The notes beneath the pieces are model-generated. The model had not been told where the DNA came from and ran no database searches. It was given only the letters and a program-made list of their open reading frames with translations. Below are positions 21,527-31,118 of a stretch of 64,000 nt of DNA, piece by piece. The translations under genes were made by a program, and so were the position numbers. Numbering within the stretch: position 1 is the first letter of the stretch; each line of letters opens with the position of its first letter. Source of the stretch: Wolfiporia cocos (Eukaryota; Basidiomycota; Agaricomycetes; Polyporales; Phaeolaceae); NCBI GenBank assembly GCA_029448655.1, contig JACCLO010000003.1:3286001-3350000 (forward strand), read 5' to 3'.

Positions 21527-24500
21527 GTACCCCCTCTTCTAGCTGCGTGTCCCCACGCCCAGCAATCACTTTGCAGAGGTTTTGGTCAATGTGGCATGGG
21601 TGATCATGGTCGTGTTTTTGGCAGATGTGTGGATTCGCCATCTGTATGGTATACTGTACGGGATAGATCCAACCCGGGTTGTTGGGTATCGTGGATTCTA
21701 TGCATTGTCCCACTTGTATTCCATATTGAATTACACGATTTTTTGGATTGCAAAACCAGAAGTTCCTGGCGACGAGTTGTTTTGGGTAGATATAGAAGGG
21801 GATTTTCGCATCCTTCAGTAAGTCGATATCTACGTCGTCGTGGATGATGAACTCGTTCGGGTTTTGCCTGAGTCCCATGGCAATGGCTTTCTTCTCGAAG
21901 TCCTCCCATTCCGGGTCCCATTCAGTGTGTCTGTTTTTCCACTGGTGGCCTGGAGCGGTTGGTCTTTCTTCGAAGTATTTGGTTACCAAATCCTGCCAGG
22001 GAGTCAATCCGCGTTTCCTTTCCCATGTCGTCGTCCCATCAGACCATTCAACTTCCAGCTCGACTCGCCCTCGGTCTTCCCTGGATGCGAGGATCCTGAG
22101 AGGCCTGCGAGCGTCATTGCTTTCCGTCTGTTCGTTGTGGTCCTGATTGGGGAAAGCCGGAGCATGATACGGTAGTAGTAGGACTTCGTTAAATACGGGG
22201 TATATGCCTCGCATGTCTGCGGGCAAGTCCAGTTCGTATGCTCCATGTCCGACCTTTTTGGTGACTTTGTATGGACCGTACCGCTTTGAATCGAGTTTCT
22301 TCGTAGGGTTTCCCATGTTGATGTTTCGCCCATCGACCCAAACCATGTCCCCTTCGTTGTATTCGTGGGGGTTGGTTCGTTTCCGGTCGTAGTATTCTTT
22401 CATACGAAGTTTGGCTTTCTCGAGATTCTTTGAAGCGGTTTGGCTGACCTCGTGCATGTGTTCGACCCAGTCCTTGGCTGTTCCCACCCCCTCTTCCAGC
22501 TCTGGTGCCTCCACGCCTGTAAATGGGTGGTATCCGTGAGTGAGGTAAAAGGGGCTGTAGCCCGTGCTACTATGTACATGACACTTGTACGCAAATGCTG
22601 CTAGCGGGAGTAAGTCCGGCCAGTTGGTATGGGTGTCGTTAATAAATAATCGTAGGTACACCTCCAGTTCCTGGTTCATTCGCTCCGTCTGCCCGTCTGT
22701 CTGTGGGTGGAATGCGGTACTGGGGTTTCCCTCGATGCCTAATCTACGGTATACATCTTTGATAAAGTCCGATACAAACTGTGGTCCTCTGTCGCTAAAT
22801 ACTTTCTTTGGTAGTCCGTGTTGTGCGTATACTTTATCTATAAATATGTTGGCCCAACCTTCGGCAGTAAGCCTGGTTGTGGTTGGGACTGCGATATAGT
22901 CCTTGGATTTCATATCTACAACTACAATAATAGCGTCCCGACCCTTGGATACTGGGAGTCCCGTGATCATATCGACGGAAATGTTCTCCCAGTTGTGTGT
23001 GGGTGTTGGATTCGGGTTCAGTGGTGCGGCTCTCTTCGAGCGGTCTGGCTTGGCTCTTTGGCACTTGATACATGCCTTGACGTACTGGCGGATGTCGTTT
23101 CGCATTTTTGGCCACCAGTATGATCGATGAACGGCGGTGTACGTGTTTTCAGTGCCGGGATGTCCTGCCGAGATCGTGTCGTGGAATGACGAAATGATTT
23201 TTCCGATTAATTCCTCGTCTCTCGGAATGATCAACTTCCCCCTCCTGTAGCGTAGGCCGTCCTCGGCCGTTTCCACTGATCCTTCTACTACCTCCTTGTC
23301 GTAGAGAGCGGCTTCCGCTTTGACCCTCTCTTTTACCTCCTCGTGGGTGATCCCGTGAGGTAAGGTATAAAATGAGGATCTCAGCCTTTCTGCGCTGTCT
23401 TTGGCGAAGAGGTGCTCCTTCAAGACAATTTGTCCTTCGAGGTGATCCTTGTTGTCGTCGTGATCGCCTCTTCGGGATAGGCCGTCTGCCCTTCCATTGG
23501 TCTTCCCGGGGATGTGCACGAGTTGTAGGTCGTACTCGGCGAGTTCCGTCATCCACCGGGCTTGTCGTGGATTAATCTTTTGTGGGGTCTTAAAGTATTC
23601 TAAGTTCTTATGGTCCGTTAGTACTTCTACAGGGTGTTTTGCACCCATTACAAAATGCCGCCATTCGTCTAGGGCGCGCATTATGGCCAGTAGTTCGCGA
23701 TCGTAAATCTCGTAGTTTCGTTCTGCCGGTAGTAGCGTCTTTGAGTGGTACGCTATGGGTTTCCAGATGCCGTCCTGATTCTGCATGAGGCAGGCTCCAG
23801 TTGCGAAGTCTGAAGAGTCTGCTTCGATGCGGAATGGATCGTCATCGTTTGGTATCCCTAGTACAGGTGCTGTGACGAAGATATTTTTTAACTTGTCGAA
23901 GCATTCCTGTTCTGTCACGCCCCATTGCCATTCTCCATCTTTGGTTAGATTGATAAGGGGGCGTGCTACCGTTGAGAACTTGGGTATGAATCTCCGGTAG
24001 AAGTTGGCAAATCCTATGAAGGATTGTACTTCTTTCTTGTTCCGAGGTGCCGGCCATTCGGCTACTGCGGCGACCTTCGCGGGGTCCATACGGATTTCCC
24101 CGTGAGAGATTATGTGCCCTAGGTACTCTACTTCGGATTTCTCGAACTCGCACTTTTCTGGTTTACAGGTCAGCTTATTTTGACGGAGAACCAAAAGAAC
24201 CTTGCGTAGGATCTCTCTATGTTCTTTCTGGTTCTCCGTGAAAATAAGGATATCGTCCAAATATACAATGACCTTCCCCGTGAGGACTAGGTCCCTAAAT
24301 ATGTCGTTCATCAAGGTCTGGAACGTGCCTGGTGCGTTGCACATTCCGAAGAACATCACTAATGGCTCGTAGAGCCCCCTATTAGTGATGAAGGCGGCTT
24401 TTTCCTCGTCGCCCTCCTTGATTCGGACGTTGGTGTATCCCCAACGAATGTCCAATTTGGAAAAGTACTTAGCCCGTTTGAGCTTGTTGAGCAGCTCCGT

Positions 24501-27500
24501 GATGAGCGGGAGCGGGTACTTGTTCTTTTTGGTCATCTGGTTCAACTTTCGATAGTCCTGGATAGGGCGTAGTTTCCCATCTTTCTTTTTGACAAAGAAG
24601 AAGGGTGCCCCCCATGGTGACTTCGATGGGCGGATGCGGCCCGTGCGCAGTTGTTCTTCTAGGAAATCGTCCAATGCTTCTTGTTCTCTAGGTGAAAGGG
24701 CATAGATCTTGCCCGCGTATGGTTCTGAATTGGGGAGGAGCTCGATGGCGTGGTCCCACGGTCGCCGTTCTGGGAGTGTGTCGAATTCCTTTTCCTCAAA
24801 CACGTCTTTGAATTCGTGCAAGTACTCGGGTACGACTTCCTCGAACGTCTTGGCTTCCGTGGTTTTGCCAGTCGCGATGGCGATTTCGGTTGCCTTCGTG
24901 GCGCGGACTCTTTCGGCGATGTCCGCTCTGCATTCATCCCTGTTTCGGATCCATGCGTCAGCGAAAATGTAATAGATGTGATCACCGTCCTCGATCTGCT
25001 CGTGTTCGCAGTCACAAGAGAACGTGATCCGTCGCTTCTTCCAGTCAATGGAAGGGTTGTGGTCTTCGAGCCAGTCGAAGCCGAGAAAGATGTCCGCAGA
25101 GCTGAGTTCCGTGACGTGGAACTTGCGAGTTTCCAAGTGCGTGTCGATCTGCATTTGGAGCTCAACGTAGTGCGTCATAAGCCCCATGCTGTTGGTCGAT
25201 CCGTCCGCGTTGAACAGCTTGATAGGGCGGTCTAGTGGGATCTGCTCGAGTCGGTGTTTCTCCACGTAGGACTTACTAATCACCGATCCAGTGGAACCGG
25301 AATCGATGAGAGCCTTTGTGAAGAGGGCACGTCCGTCGGGGCGGTGGAGAGTGACCGGTACTTCGATCTGCTTTCCCCGTTTTCCCGTCTGGATGACCAC
25401 TACACTTCCCCTGAGTTTTTCACCAGTCGAACCGAAACCCTGTGTTCCTCGCGTGGTTTCGCGGATCGATTTGACGATCTTGGTGTTGGGTGTCATATTG
25501 CATTCGAGTATGAACTGGGCAATTCTGTCCCCATACTCGACCTGATAATCTGCTCCGGTCTGATTATTCAGTATGACTTTTACTCGTCCGGTGTAGTCTT
25601 CGTCTACTACACCGCCTTCCACGTCGACTCCCTTGAGGGCGAGTCCGGATCGTGGAGCAATGCGTCCGTATACACCGGCTGGCATCCTGATCTTGATGCC
25701 AGTGTCTACGGTGATACGTTTCCCATTAGGAACGACGACCTCCTCCGCAGAGTAGAGGTCGTACCCGGCGGCACCTTCGCTTTTGCGCTCAGGTGGGATT
25801 GCCCGCGGGTGGTCTAGGTATATGTCGAGCGTGACCGTCCTTTTCTTGACGCGTCTACGCCGCACTTTCTTTTCTGATTTTTTAGTGGTACCTGATGCGT
25901 CTGCCATTTCCACATCAGGTGTCACTACCGGGTCCACATCCATCGGAACATATGTTACATTAGCATTGGAGGAATTAAGCACGGTATTTGCCTCCCGCCA
26001 CGCTCCAGTGGGAGGCGCCTCCAAGGCTGTTACAAACGAGTCGTCGGAGCATGTTGAAGCTCCGTCGTCGTCATCTATGTCCGATTCTACAGATGCGAGA
26101 GGTACAGATACTGGTTCTAATATCGGGGCCCCGGTCTCTAGCCCATATAGTCCATCCACCGGTTCGTCGTTCTCCGTGGCAGCCGAGTCACTTTTTTTGG
26201 AGTTTACTGGTTCTTCTACTTCCAATACTGAAAAGCGATTCGAGGGGGAGGGACTTACCTGAGTGGGTGCGAACCCGGCTTCCTTTGCGGCGTCAGGGTT
26301 CTCCTTGGCCCAGGCGGCCACCATTCGGACAAAGTCCTCCTGGGGGATCTCGCTAAGGACCGTAGGAGCGTCATTCCCTGCGATAGCCTGCCGGGTTCGC
26401 TGTGTTCCGGATCCACTGGCGGCGGGGGTGGTGTTGGTCTTGGGCCGCCAGTTCGGCTGGTGCCAGGATGTCTTGGTGCATCCCTTACCAGGTGCCTCGG
26501 CCTGCGTCTTGCTGCAAGAGTGGCACTTCCTCTTGAGCAAGTTTGCCCTTTCTTCCGCAGTTGGTTCCGCTCGGGGAGCGCGCTCGGGCTTAGCACGCTC
26601 CTTGCCCTTGTCCGTGGTGCTCCTTCCGCTCCGCAGTTTTTCCTCGTCCCGGAGTCGACGCATCGCGTTGTCGGTCCGGAGGATAGCCTGTTTCCAGGAT
26701 TCGTAATCCTCCGGGATCTGGACATTGTACCCACGCTGCGATTTGTCGTTGACGGTGGCGGCGACGAATGCCTGGTGAACCGAGGAATAAATGTCCTTGG
26801 GGATGGCCCTGGTGACCCAGCTATGGACCACCTGGTTCTCCCGGTCATATTTGGCTTCTCCCAGGAGTCGTTCCAACTCCTGGAAGTATTCCTCGCCTTT
26901 TCCGAGCGTCATGGTGAGTCGCTCTGCCGCTACTGCCGCCTTTTTCTCCAGGTCCGGGTCGTCGAACTTTTGGTGCAGTTCCCAGACGAACCGTTGCCAG
27001 CTGATCCTCCACTGTCCTCCCAGGTAGTGTTCCCTGGTGAAGGCCGTTACCCATGCATCGACCTTTGGACCGCGGATCAACGAGATTGCCGCGCCCACCT
27101 TCTTGGAATCGGTGAAGAGGATGGGGGCGTTGTCGTCGATGTACAACTGGAGCCGCATGTACCAGTCCGTGAACCCGGTGCCGGTGAACGCCTCCGGTTC
27201 CCTGACCTTGGACTTGTACCGGGGGTCGGGCTGTGGTTCGGGCAGTACCGAGTATGCATCCCACTGCGACGATGCCGGTTTCATTGGTCTCCACATAGAC
27301 GCGCGAGTTCCCTGGAGAGGCGCGGCTCCCCAGGTGTTCACGCGCGCGTTCTGTGTCGGCACGGGGTTACCGAACATGTCGTGCGTCAGTGGGGGACGGA
27401 CTGCCTGGGCGAAGGTGTCGGGGCGGACGGGTGCTGGGGCCGTAAGTACCGGGGGTGTGTAGCCGGGCAGGAATGGGTTCGTCTGCCGGGAGTTTCCACG

Positions 27501-28214
27501 AGTCGGGGGAGTGGGGAGAGGTCGGGATCCGCGCGGTGTCCGCTGGGGAGAGTGCATGTGCACCGATCTGACCCAGTTTTCTACCGGACGAAACCTACTC
27601 TCTGCGACCGAGACGGGGGTCCTGACGGGGGGAGGTGCCTGGCTGTGAAGTGACGCTGCGTCTCCGGCTTGGAGAGCGTCTGCCTGTAATCGTTGGGCCT
27701 CCCGGAGGAATCGTGCTCCCATTTCCCGCGACCATGTCCCTACCGTTACCATTGCCTGCGCGACCTGTTGGCATCGCGCGCCGAAGTCTGCCGTTGTGGG
27801 GTCGGGTGGGAATGCCCATTGCATGGCGAGCGGCGAGTCGATGTGTCCCAGCTGGTTATTTGCGCGCACCGTGTTGGACTGCTCCCTTGCCATCTGGAAA
27901 GCCAGGTTCATCATTTCCGTGCCGGGGCCTTGGTCCTCCACCGATCCGCCGAGAACGAGCGAGCGGGGGGGTTGGTGTTCACCTATGGTTTCCGTGTGGA
28001 CTGGAGCGGCTTCTACCGGGGGTCGTGGGGCGTGCATGCTGTCGGCCACTGAGAGGAGGGAGAACTCCTCTGGTAGCCCGTGCACTTGGTAGTTTACCCA
28101 CTGCCCTGGTAGGAATGGGTTCGTGTCGGCGGAGCCGGGGAGCGGGACGTTGGCCGGAGTTGGGGCGTCGGGCCGCGGGTTGCGGATGTAGTCGATGTCG
28201 TGGGGGGCGGCCAT
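21489..28214 (-). CDS. Family 2 Gag-dUTPase-PR-RT-RNaseH-IN polyprotein (2241 aa)
   Basis: The whole proteome of element D in one frame. The start ATG at 28214 sits in ACCATGGCC. Approximate residues: Gag 1-790, with a capsid-like region near 330-560 and a degenerate Cys/His cluster (CHSCSKTQ...CTKTSWH) rather than a canonical CCHC knuckle; dUTPase 800-935 with AAGYDLYSAEE, GRIAPRSGL, VVDEDYTGRVKVI, GDRIAQFILE and TRGTQGFGSTG; protease about 945-1060 (ALIDSGSTGSVIS); RT with VYLDDILIF near 1319; RNaseH near 1466 (EADSSDFATGACL); integrase near 1680 with HDTISAGHPG, CIKC and DDE residues in VDMITGLP, SDRGPQFV and FHPQTDGQTERMNQ; a chromodomain-like fold near 2045 (LEVEWSDGTTTWE) lacking part of the aromatic cage. 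No frameshift separates Gag from Pol, as in Tf1. The last residues are encoded in the 3' LTR. Confidence 0.95.
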   Translation of the reverse strand: MAAPHDIDYIRNPRPDAPTPANVPLPGSADTNPFLPGQWVNYQVHGLPEEFSLLSVADSMHAPRPPVEAAPVHTETIGEHQPPRSLVLGGSVEDQGPGTEMMNLAFQMAREQSNTVRANNQLGHIDSPLAMQWAFPPDPTTADFGARCQQVAQAMVTVGTWSREMGARFLREAQRLQADALQAGDAASLHSQAPPPVRTPVSVAESRFRPVENWVRSVHMHSPQRTPRGSRPLPTPPTRGNSRQTNPFLPGYTPPVLTAPAPVRPDTFAQAVRPPLTHDMFGNPVPTQNARVNTWGAAPLQGTRASMWRPMKPASSQWDAYSVLPEPQPDPRYKSKVREPEAFTGTGFTDWYMRLQLYIDDNAPILFTDSKKVGAAISLIRGPKVDAWVTAFTREHYLGGQWRISWQRFVWELHQKFDDPDLEKKAAVAAERLTMTLGKGEEYFQELERLLGEAKYDRENQVVHSWVTRAIPKDIYSSVHQAFVAATVNDKSQRGYNVQIPEDYESWKQAILRTDNAMRRLRDEEKLRSGRSTTDKGKERAKPERAPRAEPTAEERANLLKRKCHSCSKTQAEAPGKGCTKTSWHQPNWRPKTNTTPAASGSGTQRTRQAIAGNDAPTVLSEIPQEDFVRMVAAWAKENPDAAKEAGFAPTQVSPSPSNRFSVLEVEEPVNSKKSDSAATENDEPVDGLYGLETGAPILEPVSVPLASVESDIDDDDGASTCSDDSFVTALEAPPTGAWREANTVLNSSNANVTYVPMDVDPVVTPDVEMADASGTTKKSEKKVRRRRVKKRTVTLDIYLDHPRAIPPERKSEGAAGYDLYSAEEVVVPNGKRITVDTGIKIRMPAGVYGRIAPRSGLALKGVDVEGGVVDEDYTGRVKVILNNQTGADYQVEYGDRIAQFILECNMTPNTKIVKSIRETTRGTQGFGSTGEKLRGSVVVIQTGKRGKQIEVPVTLHRPDGRALFTKALIDSGSTGSVISKSYVEKHRLEQIPLDRPIKLFNADGSTNSMGLMTHYVELQMQIDTHLETRKFHVTELSSADIFLGFDWLEDHNPSIDWKKRRITFSCDCEHEQIEDGDHIYYIFADAWIRNRDECRADIAERVRATKATEIAIATGKTTEAKTFEEVVPEYLHEFKDVFEEKEFDTLPERRPWDHAIELLPNSEPYAGKIYALSPREQEALDDFLEEQLRTGRIRPSKSPWGAPFFFVKKKDGKLRPIQDYRKLNQMTKKNKYPLPLITELLNKLKRAKYFSKLDIRWGYTNVRIKEGDEEKAAFITNRGLYEPLVMFFGMCNAPGTFQTLMNDIFRDLVLTGKVIVYLDDILIFTENQKEHREILRKVLLVLRQNKLTCKPEKCEFEKSEVEYLGHIISHGEIRMDPAKVAAVAEWPAPRNKKEVQSFIGFANFYRRFIPKFSTVARPLINLTKDGEWQWGVTEQECFDKLKNIFVTAPVLGIPNDDDPFRIEADSSDFATGACLMQNQDGIWKPIAYHSKTLLPAERNYEIYDRELLAIMRALDEWRHFVMGAKHPVEVLTDHKNLEYFKTPQKINPRQARWMTELAEYDLQLVHIPGKTNGRADGLSRRGDHDDNKDHLEGQIVLKEHLFAKDSAERLRSSFYTLPHGITHEEVKERVKAEAALYDKEVVEGSVETAEDGLRYRRGKLIIPRDEELIGKIISSFHDTISAGHPGTENTYTAVHRSYWWPKMRNDIRQYVKACIKCQRAKPDRSKRAAPLNPNPTPTHNWENISVDMITGLPVSKGRDAIIVVVDMKSKDYIAVPTTTRLTAEGWANIFIDKVYAQHGLPKKVFSDRGPQFVSDFIKDVYRRLGIEGNPSTAFHPQTDGQTERMNQELEVYLRLFINDTHTNWPDLLPLAAFAYKCHVHSSTGYSPFYLTHGYHPFTGVEAPELEEGVGTAKDWVEHMHEVSQTASKNLEKAKLRMKEYYDRKRTNPHEYNEGDMVWVDGRNINMGNPTKKLDSKRYGPYKVTKKVGHGAYELDLPADMRGIYPVFNEVLLLPYHAPAFPNQDHNEQTESNDARRPLRILASREDRGRVELEVEWSDGTTTWERKRGLTPWQDLVTKYFEERPTAPGHQWKNRHTEWDPEWEDFEKKAIAMGLRQNPNEFIIHDDVDIDLLKDAKIPFYIYPKQLVARNFWFCNPKNRVIQYGIQVGQCIESTIPNNPGWIYPVQYTIQMANPHICQKHDHDHPCHIDQNLCKVIAGRGDTQLEEGVLSQADFFRLASD
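21527..21540 (-). other. Polypurine tract of element D
   Basis: In element sense AGAAGAGGGGGTAC lies directly before the 3' LTR, as expected for the plus-strand primer. It is inside the ORF, where it encodes part of LEEGVL, so the coding and priming constraints overlap. Confidence 0.75.
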
Positions 28215-28970
28215 GGTATGTAGGATGAAAGTGTATAGTTATGAAAAGTGTAGTCGCGATCAAGACCGCTACCTGCCCACTGTGGCGCCTCCGAAGAGCT
28301 ATCGGGGTGGTAACTAGAAAGTCTCAATCCACTACAAACTGCGTCCACCTCTTTTCGGAGATGTGCCAAGAAACGCTAAGGGGTTTTCTTCCCAAAGCCG
28401 GCGAGAAAACGCAGCCTCCGAAACCTCGTCCAGCCCTGAAGCTAATTCAGGATACCGGGGGCACGGGAACTATCCGCCTATGTGGTGGGGCGTGTAAAAG
28501 TTCTACCGTATGGCGGCAAGTGCCGGTACAGTACTAGGCGATTTCCTGCCTCTTCAGCCGCGGGTTACGCGCTGGGTTGTATAGTAACGGGGGCGCGGTA
28601 ATGCGCGTATCGTCGGGGCAGTAAGGCCCGTAAATAGACGACCAGTGCCTCTGTACACTGCCACAGGGCCCCTTAACGCCTTTGACTATTACGCGTCGGG
28701 TGCACAGTTACTGTGGTGGGGTTGTAACCCAAGACCTTTACAACCGCGTTGCACGGTGTTGGTCCAGTAGCTTAGAAGCAGTGGCAGGAGAGGTCCCCTG
28801 CACGCTGTTCGTAAGATTCCCCCAGAACTCTAATCCCTTAACCCTGGGATGTGGCGGGTATGAAAACCGATCACGTGCTCGGAGAACCGAAGTTCAACAA
28901 GAGCGAAAGAAAGGTGCACTTTGCCCCTAGTGCGCCGGGGTTGTGTAGGGTAAACCGCTACACGGGGTGG
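28215..28970 (-). other. Untranslated leader of element D
   Basis: About 755 nt between the primer site and the polyprotein start. No convincing ORF; it probably carries packaging and translation signals, but none can be pointed to from sequence alone. Confidence 0.6.
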
Positions 28971-28981
28971 AGACTCGTCTT
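28971..28981 (-). other. Self-priming primer-binding site of element D
   Basis: In element sense AAGACGAGTCT, one base from the 5' LTR. It is perfectly complementary (11/11) to the LTR segment AGACTCGTCTT in element sense at 29076-29086, 27 nt downstream of the TATA box. It does not begin with the TGG expected for tRNA priming. This is the Tf1/sushi arrangement, in which the 5' end of the transcript primes minus-strand synthesis. Confidence 0.78.
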
Positions 28982-28982
28982 A

Positions 28983-29354
28983 TGACACAAGCAACACTTC
29001 AAGCAACTACTCAGGGGATTGTTACTCGCGTTTCAGCGCAATCCTAGTCTGAGGCTACTCAAGGCGTATAAGGCCAAGACGAGTCTGGGGTGCTACCCTG
29101 CTCGTCGGCCAGTATATATGCTATTCTACTGTTTGTACATTGTTTGGCTGCTGTACAGTTATTACGTAAGCTGAGAGTCCGATACTATGGTAAACCCTAT
29201 AATGGGTGTAAGTACACGGCACAGAGTGTCCGGGGGGCTGGTAGCACGTGGTAGGGTGTTCGGGGTCTTGCACGTGACTGCTTAGCGCGCGCTTAGATAA
29301 GATAAGGGTTCTGGCTCTAGTCACTAGCTAGGCGAAAGAAATCGGCTTGTGACA
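28983..29354 (-). repeat. 5' LTR of element D
   Basis: 372 bp, no difference seen from the 3' LTR. In element sense the U3 holds CTTATCTTATCT (29295-29306) and a TATA box; R/U5 is about 104 nt. Confidence 0.95.
29086..29118 (-). promoter_or_regulatory. Core promoter of element D (TATA box and inferred transcript start)
   Basis: TATATA at 29113-29118 lies 27-32 nt upstream of 29086, the base at which the primer-site-complementary segment begins. Under the self-priming model the transcript starts there. The same spacing is seen in elements B and C. Confidence 0.65.
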
Positions 29355-29871
29355 AAATCCCGGTTCCATCGGATATTTACATTAGGAAAGTCTTGTGAAT
29401 AACAGCGCCTCGGCCTCCTGTCTCGCTCTCAGGCTGGGCTGCAACTTTCTCTCGCTGCTGCTTGTAGAGGTTCTCAGCATAGCCTATATACTAAAATTTG
29501 TATATGGACAACCAACATGGTTTTTTGCCGCTAAAGACATCTATTCTCACAGGGGTATTCACCTTCAGTGTGACTTAGTTGATAAACATCGCGTGCGCGC
29601 CCGTCCCTTACTCTCGACTGGTCCTGACAGGATTCTATACAGTTCGTCAATTTGTCCTTTGGTATTTGATTACAATTGGAGAGTGTCTATGCTGGACTTG
29701 TCGTGCACCGGAGGATTTGTCAATACTTGGCGCAGTCGGACAATTTGTTCCGGAACGCGTTCTCCCGGATAGGAGTTTGAGCCTCTCATGTTTTCCTCAA
29801 ATATATTGGCGTCCTCACTTCCTTCCGCTCCCATACCAGACACATCCGCTCGCTTGTGCACTAACCTGGTG

Positions 29872-30176
29872 ATGCGCTTTCCGACGAATTGGGACCCGTC
29901 AGTGGAAGACTCTCACGAATTCGCCGCCATCCAGCATCGTATGGCGGGCTACTCTCGCCTGCAAAATAGCAATGTCCAGCTACAACAGCACATAATCCAC
30001 CACGAAGTCGACATGCTGTGGCAAGACTTCCGCAGGCTACAAGAAGAACAGGTGAGCTTGAACGACTACCTCTGTCTCCACAGTAGATGACAACTTGTTT
30101 AAAGAGGGAGCTCCGAGAGGACCTGGAAGCGCTTAACCGGAGAATCCAGCAGATGAATCTATCCGTTAGTCACTGA
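29872..30176 (+). CDS. Possible small coiled-coil protein (89 aa), two exons
   Basis: Unrecognised. Exon 29872-30051 starts MRFPTNWDPSVEDSHEFAAI and ends in a heptad-like helix (DFRRLQEEQ). A GTGAGC donor at 30052 and acceptor near 30086 would join ATGACAACTTGT... in frame, extending the helix (ELREDLEALNRRIQQMNL) to a TGA at 30174-30176. The intron would be only 35 nt, and the alternative acceptor three bases earlier gives an immediate stop. The frame is also open upstream to 29788. Support is the continuity of helical character across the junction only. Confidence 0.3.
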
Positions 30177-31118
30177 GGTCGTTCACACTGTAACACTTTA
30201 CGGAAGTTAATCACTGTTCGTGGTCACAGCGACAATTGACTTCGTGAGGTCCAAGTGGGCTCCTCACGTCAGAGAACGCAACACAAGTTAACGCTAGAAG
30301 AGTTCTCAAGAAGCTCCAAAAGTATCAGATATAGTCCATTCTCGTCACTAGTATTGATCGAGTTCTGTGTAATGACTACAGTATCGCAGCGCATACAGGC
30401 AAGCTTTAGTACGCTAACAATGTGGCCATAATTTTGTTAATAACGTTCTCGTATAGAGGGACAATCTCCTGGTGTGCTTGTTCTCCTGGCTAGTAGCTGT
30501 TGCAGGTAATGAACCTCTTACACCCCAGTCTCGTTGCTGTATGTAGCCGTGTAATGCGAAGCACATTCGGCATTACATCTGCAGGTTGCAATTGTCAATT
30601 CATGCGGTCCGCTGATCGTTAGACGTTGGCGGTCCATATGTACAATGCTTTGTGGCATGATACGCACATTGCTTATGCTCTGAAGCTGAGTTAGCTGACA
30701 TCATGTTGATTTTCTGAGTTCTATAATCCGTGAGATGCATATCACTTTGTTTTCGTGGTATGCTCTGTGAAGCGCGATAAGAGTCTAGATTGGTAACATA
30801 TCGCAGTCTATCTTAGGCTTCTCGTGCGAACCTAGGCCTAGGATGTCCTCGAGGCAAAACACCATGCCAATCTTGGCTATTCCGTCCCCGATTGATAACG
30901 GTGTTCTGGATTGCGCATTGGATTACGAACAAGCCGCAATATGAATATGCTCCAACGGATGCAGCTTCCTCCTCGTCAGGTGAGAGGGGTGTCATTACGA
31001 AGCCAGAGCATTAGCCGCTAGCAATCGGTATGTATATGTAGTTTGTGTCCCCGACAATTGGCAGTCGTCCGCTTCTCCTCCTGGTGCTAGACCAGCTGTT
31101 GAGGGTTAGAACTGAACA
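30177..31118. other. Intergenic, probable promoter side of the oxygenase gene
   Basis: No supported gene or repeat. The last 100 bp precede the start codon at 31119. Confidence 0.5.

Larger units (their letters stand above)
21155..29354 (-). mobile_element. Family 2 Ty3/gypsy element D, complete
   Basis: An 8200-bp LTR retrotransposon with 372-bp LTRs (21155-21526 and 28983-29354) that look identical base for base, and a 5-bp target duplication AAATC (21150-21154 and 29355-29359). Internal features in element sense: primer site 28971-28981, leader of about 750 nt, one 2241-codon ORF, and a polypurine tract directly before the 3' LTR. Identical LTRs and an unbroken ORF mean a very recent insertion that may still be active. 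It carries a dUTPase upstream of the protease, unlike family 1 in the same window. Confidence 0.96.

Noticed and set aside
26460..27653. 397-codon plus-strand ORF
   Set aside because: Antisense shadow of the GC-rich, Pro/Arg-rich Gag part of element D; no domain and no independent signal.
29395..29772. 125-codon plus ORF next to element D
   Set aside because: Starts with GTG, no recognised domain; overlapping frames are equally open.
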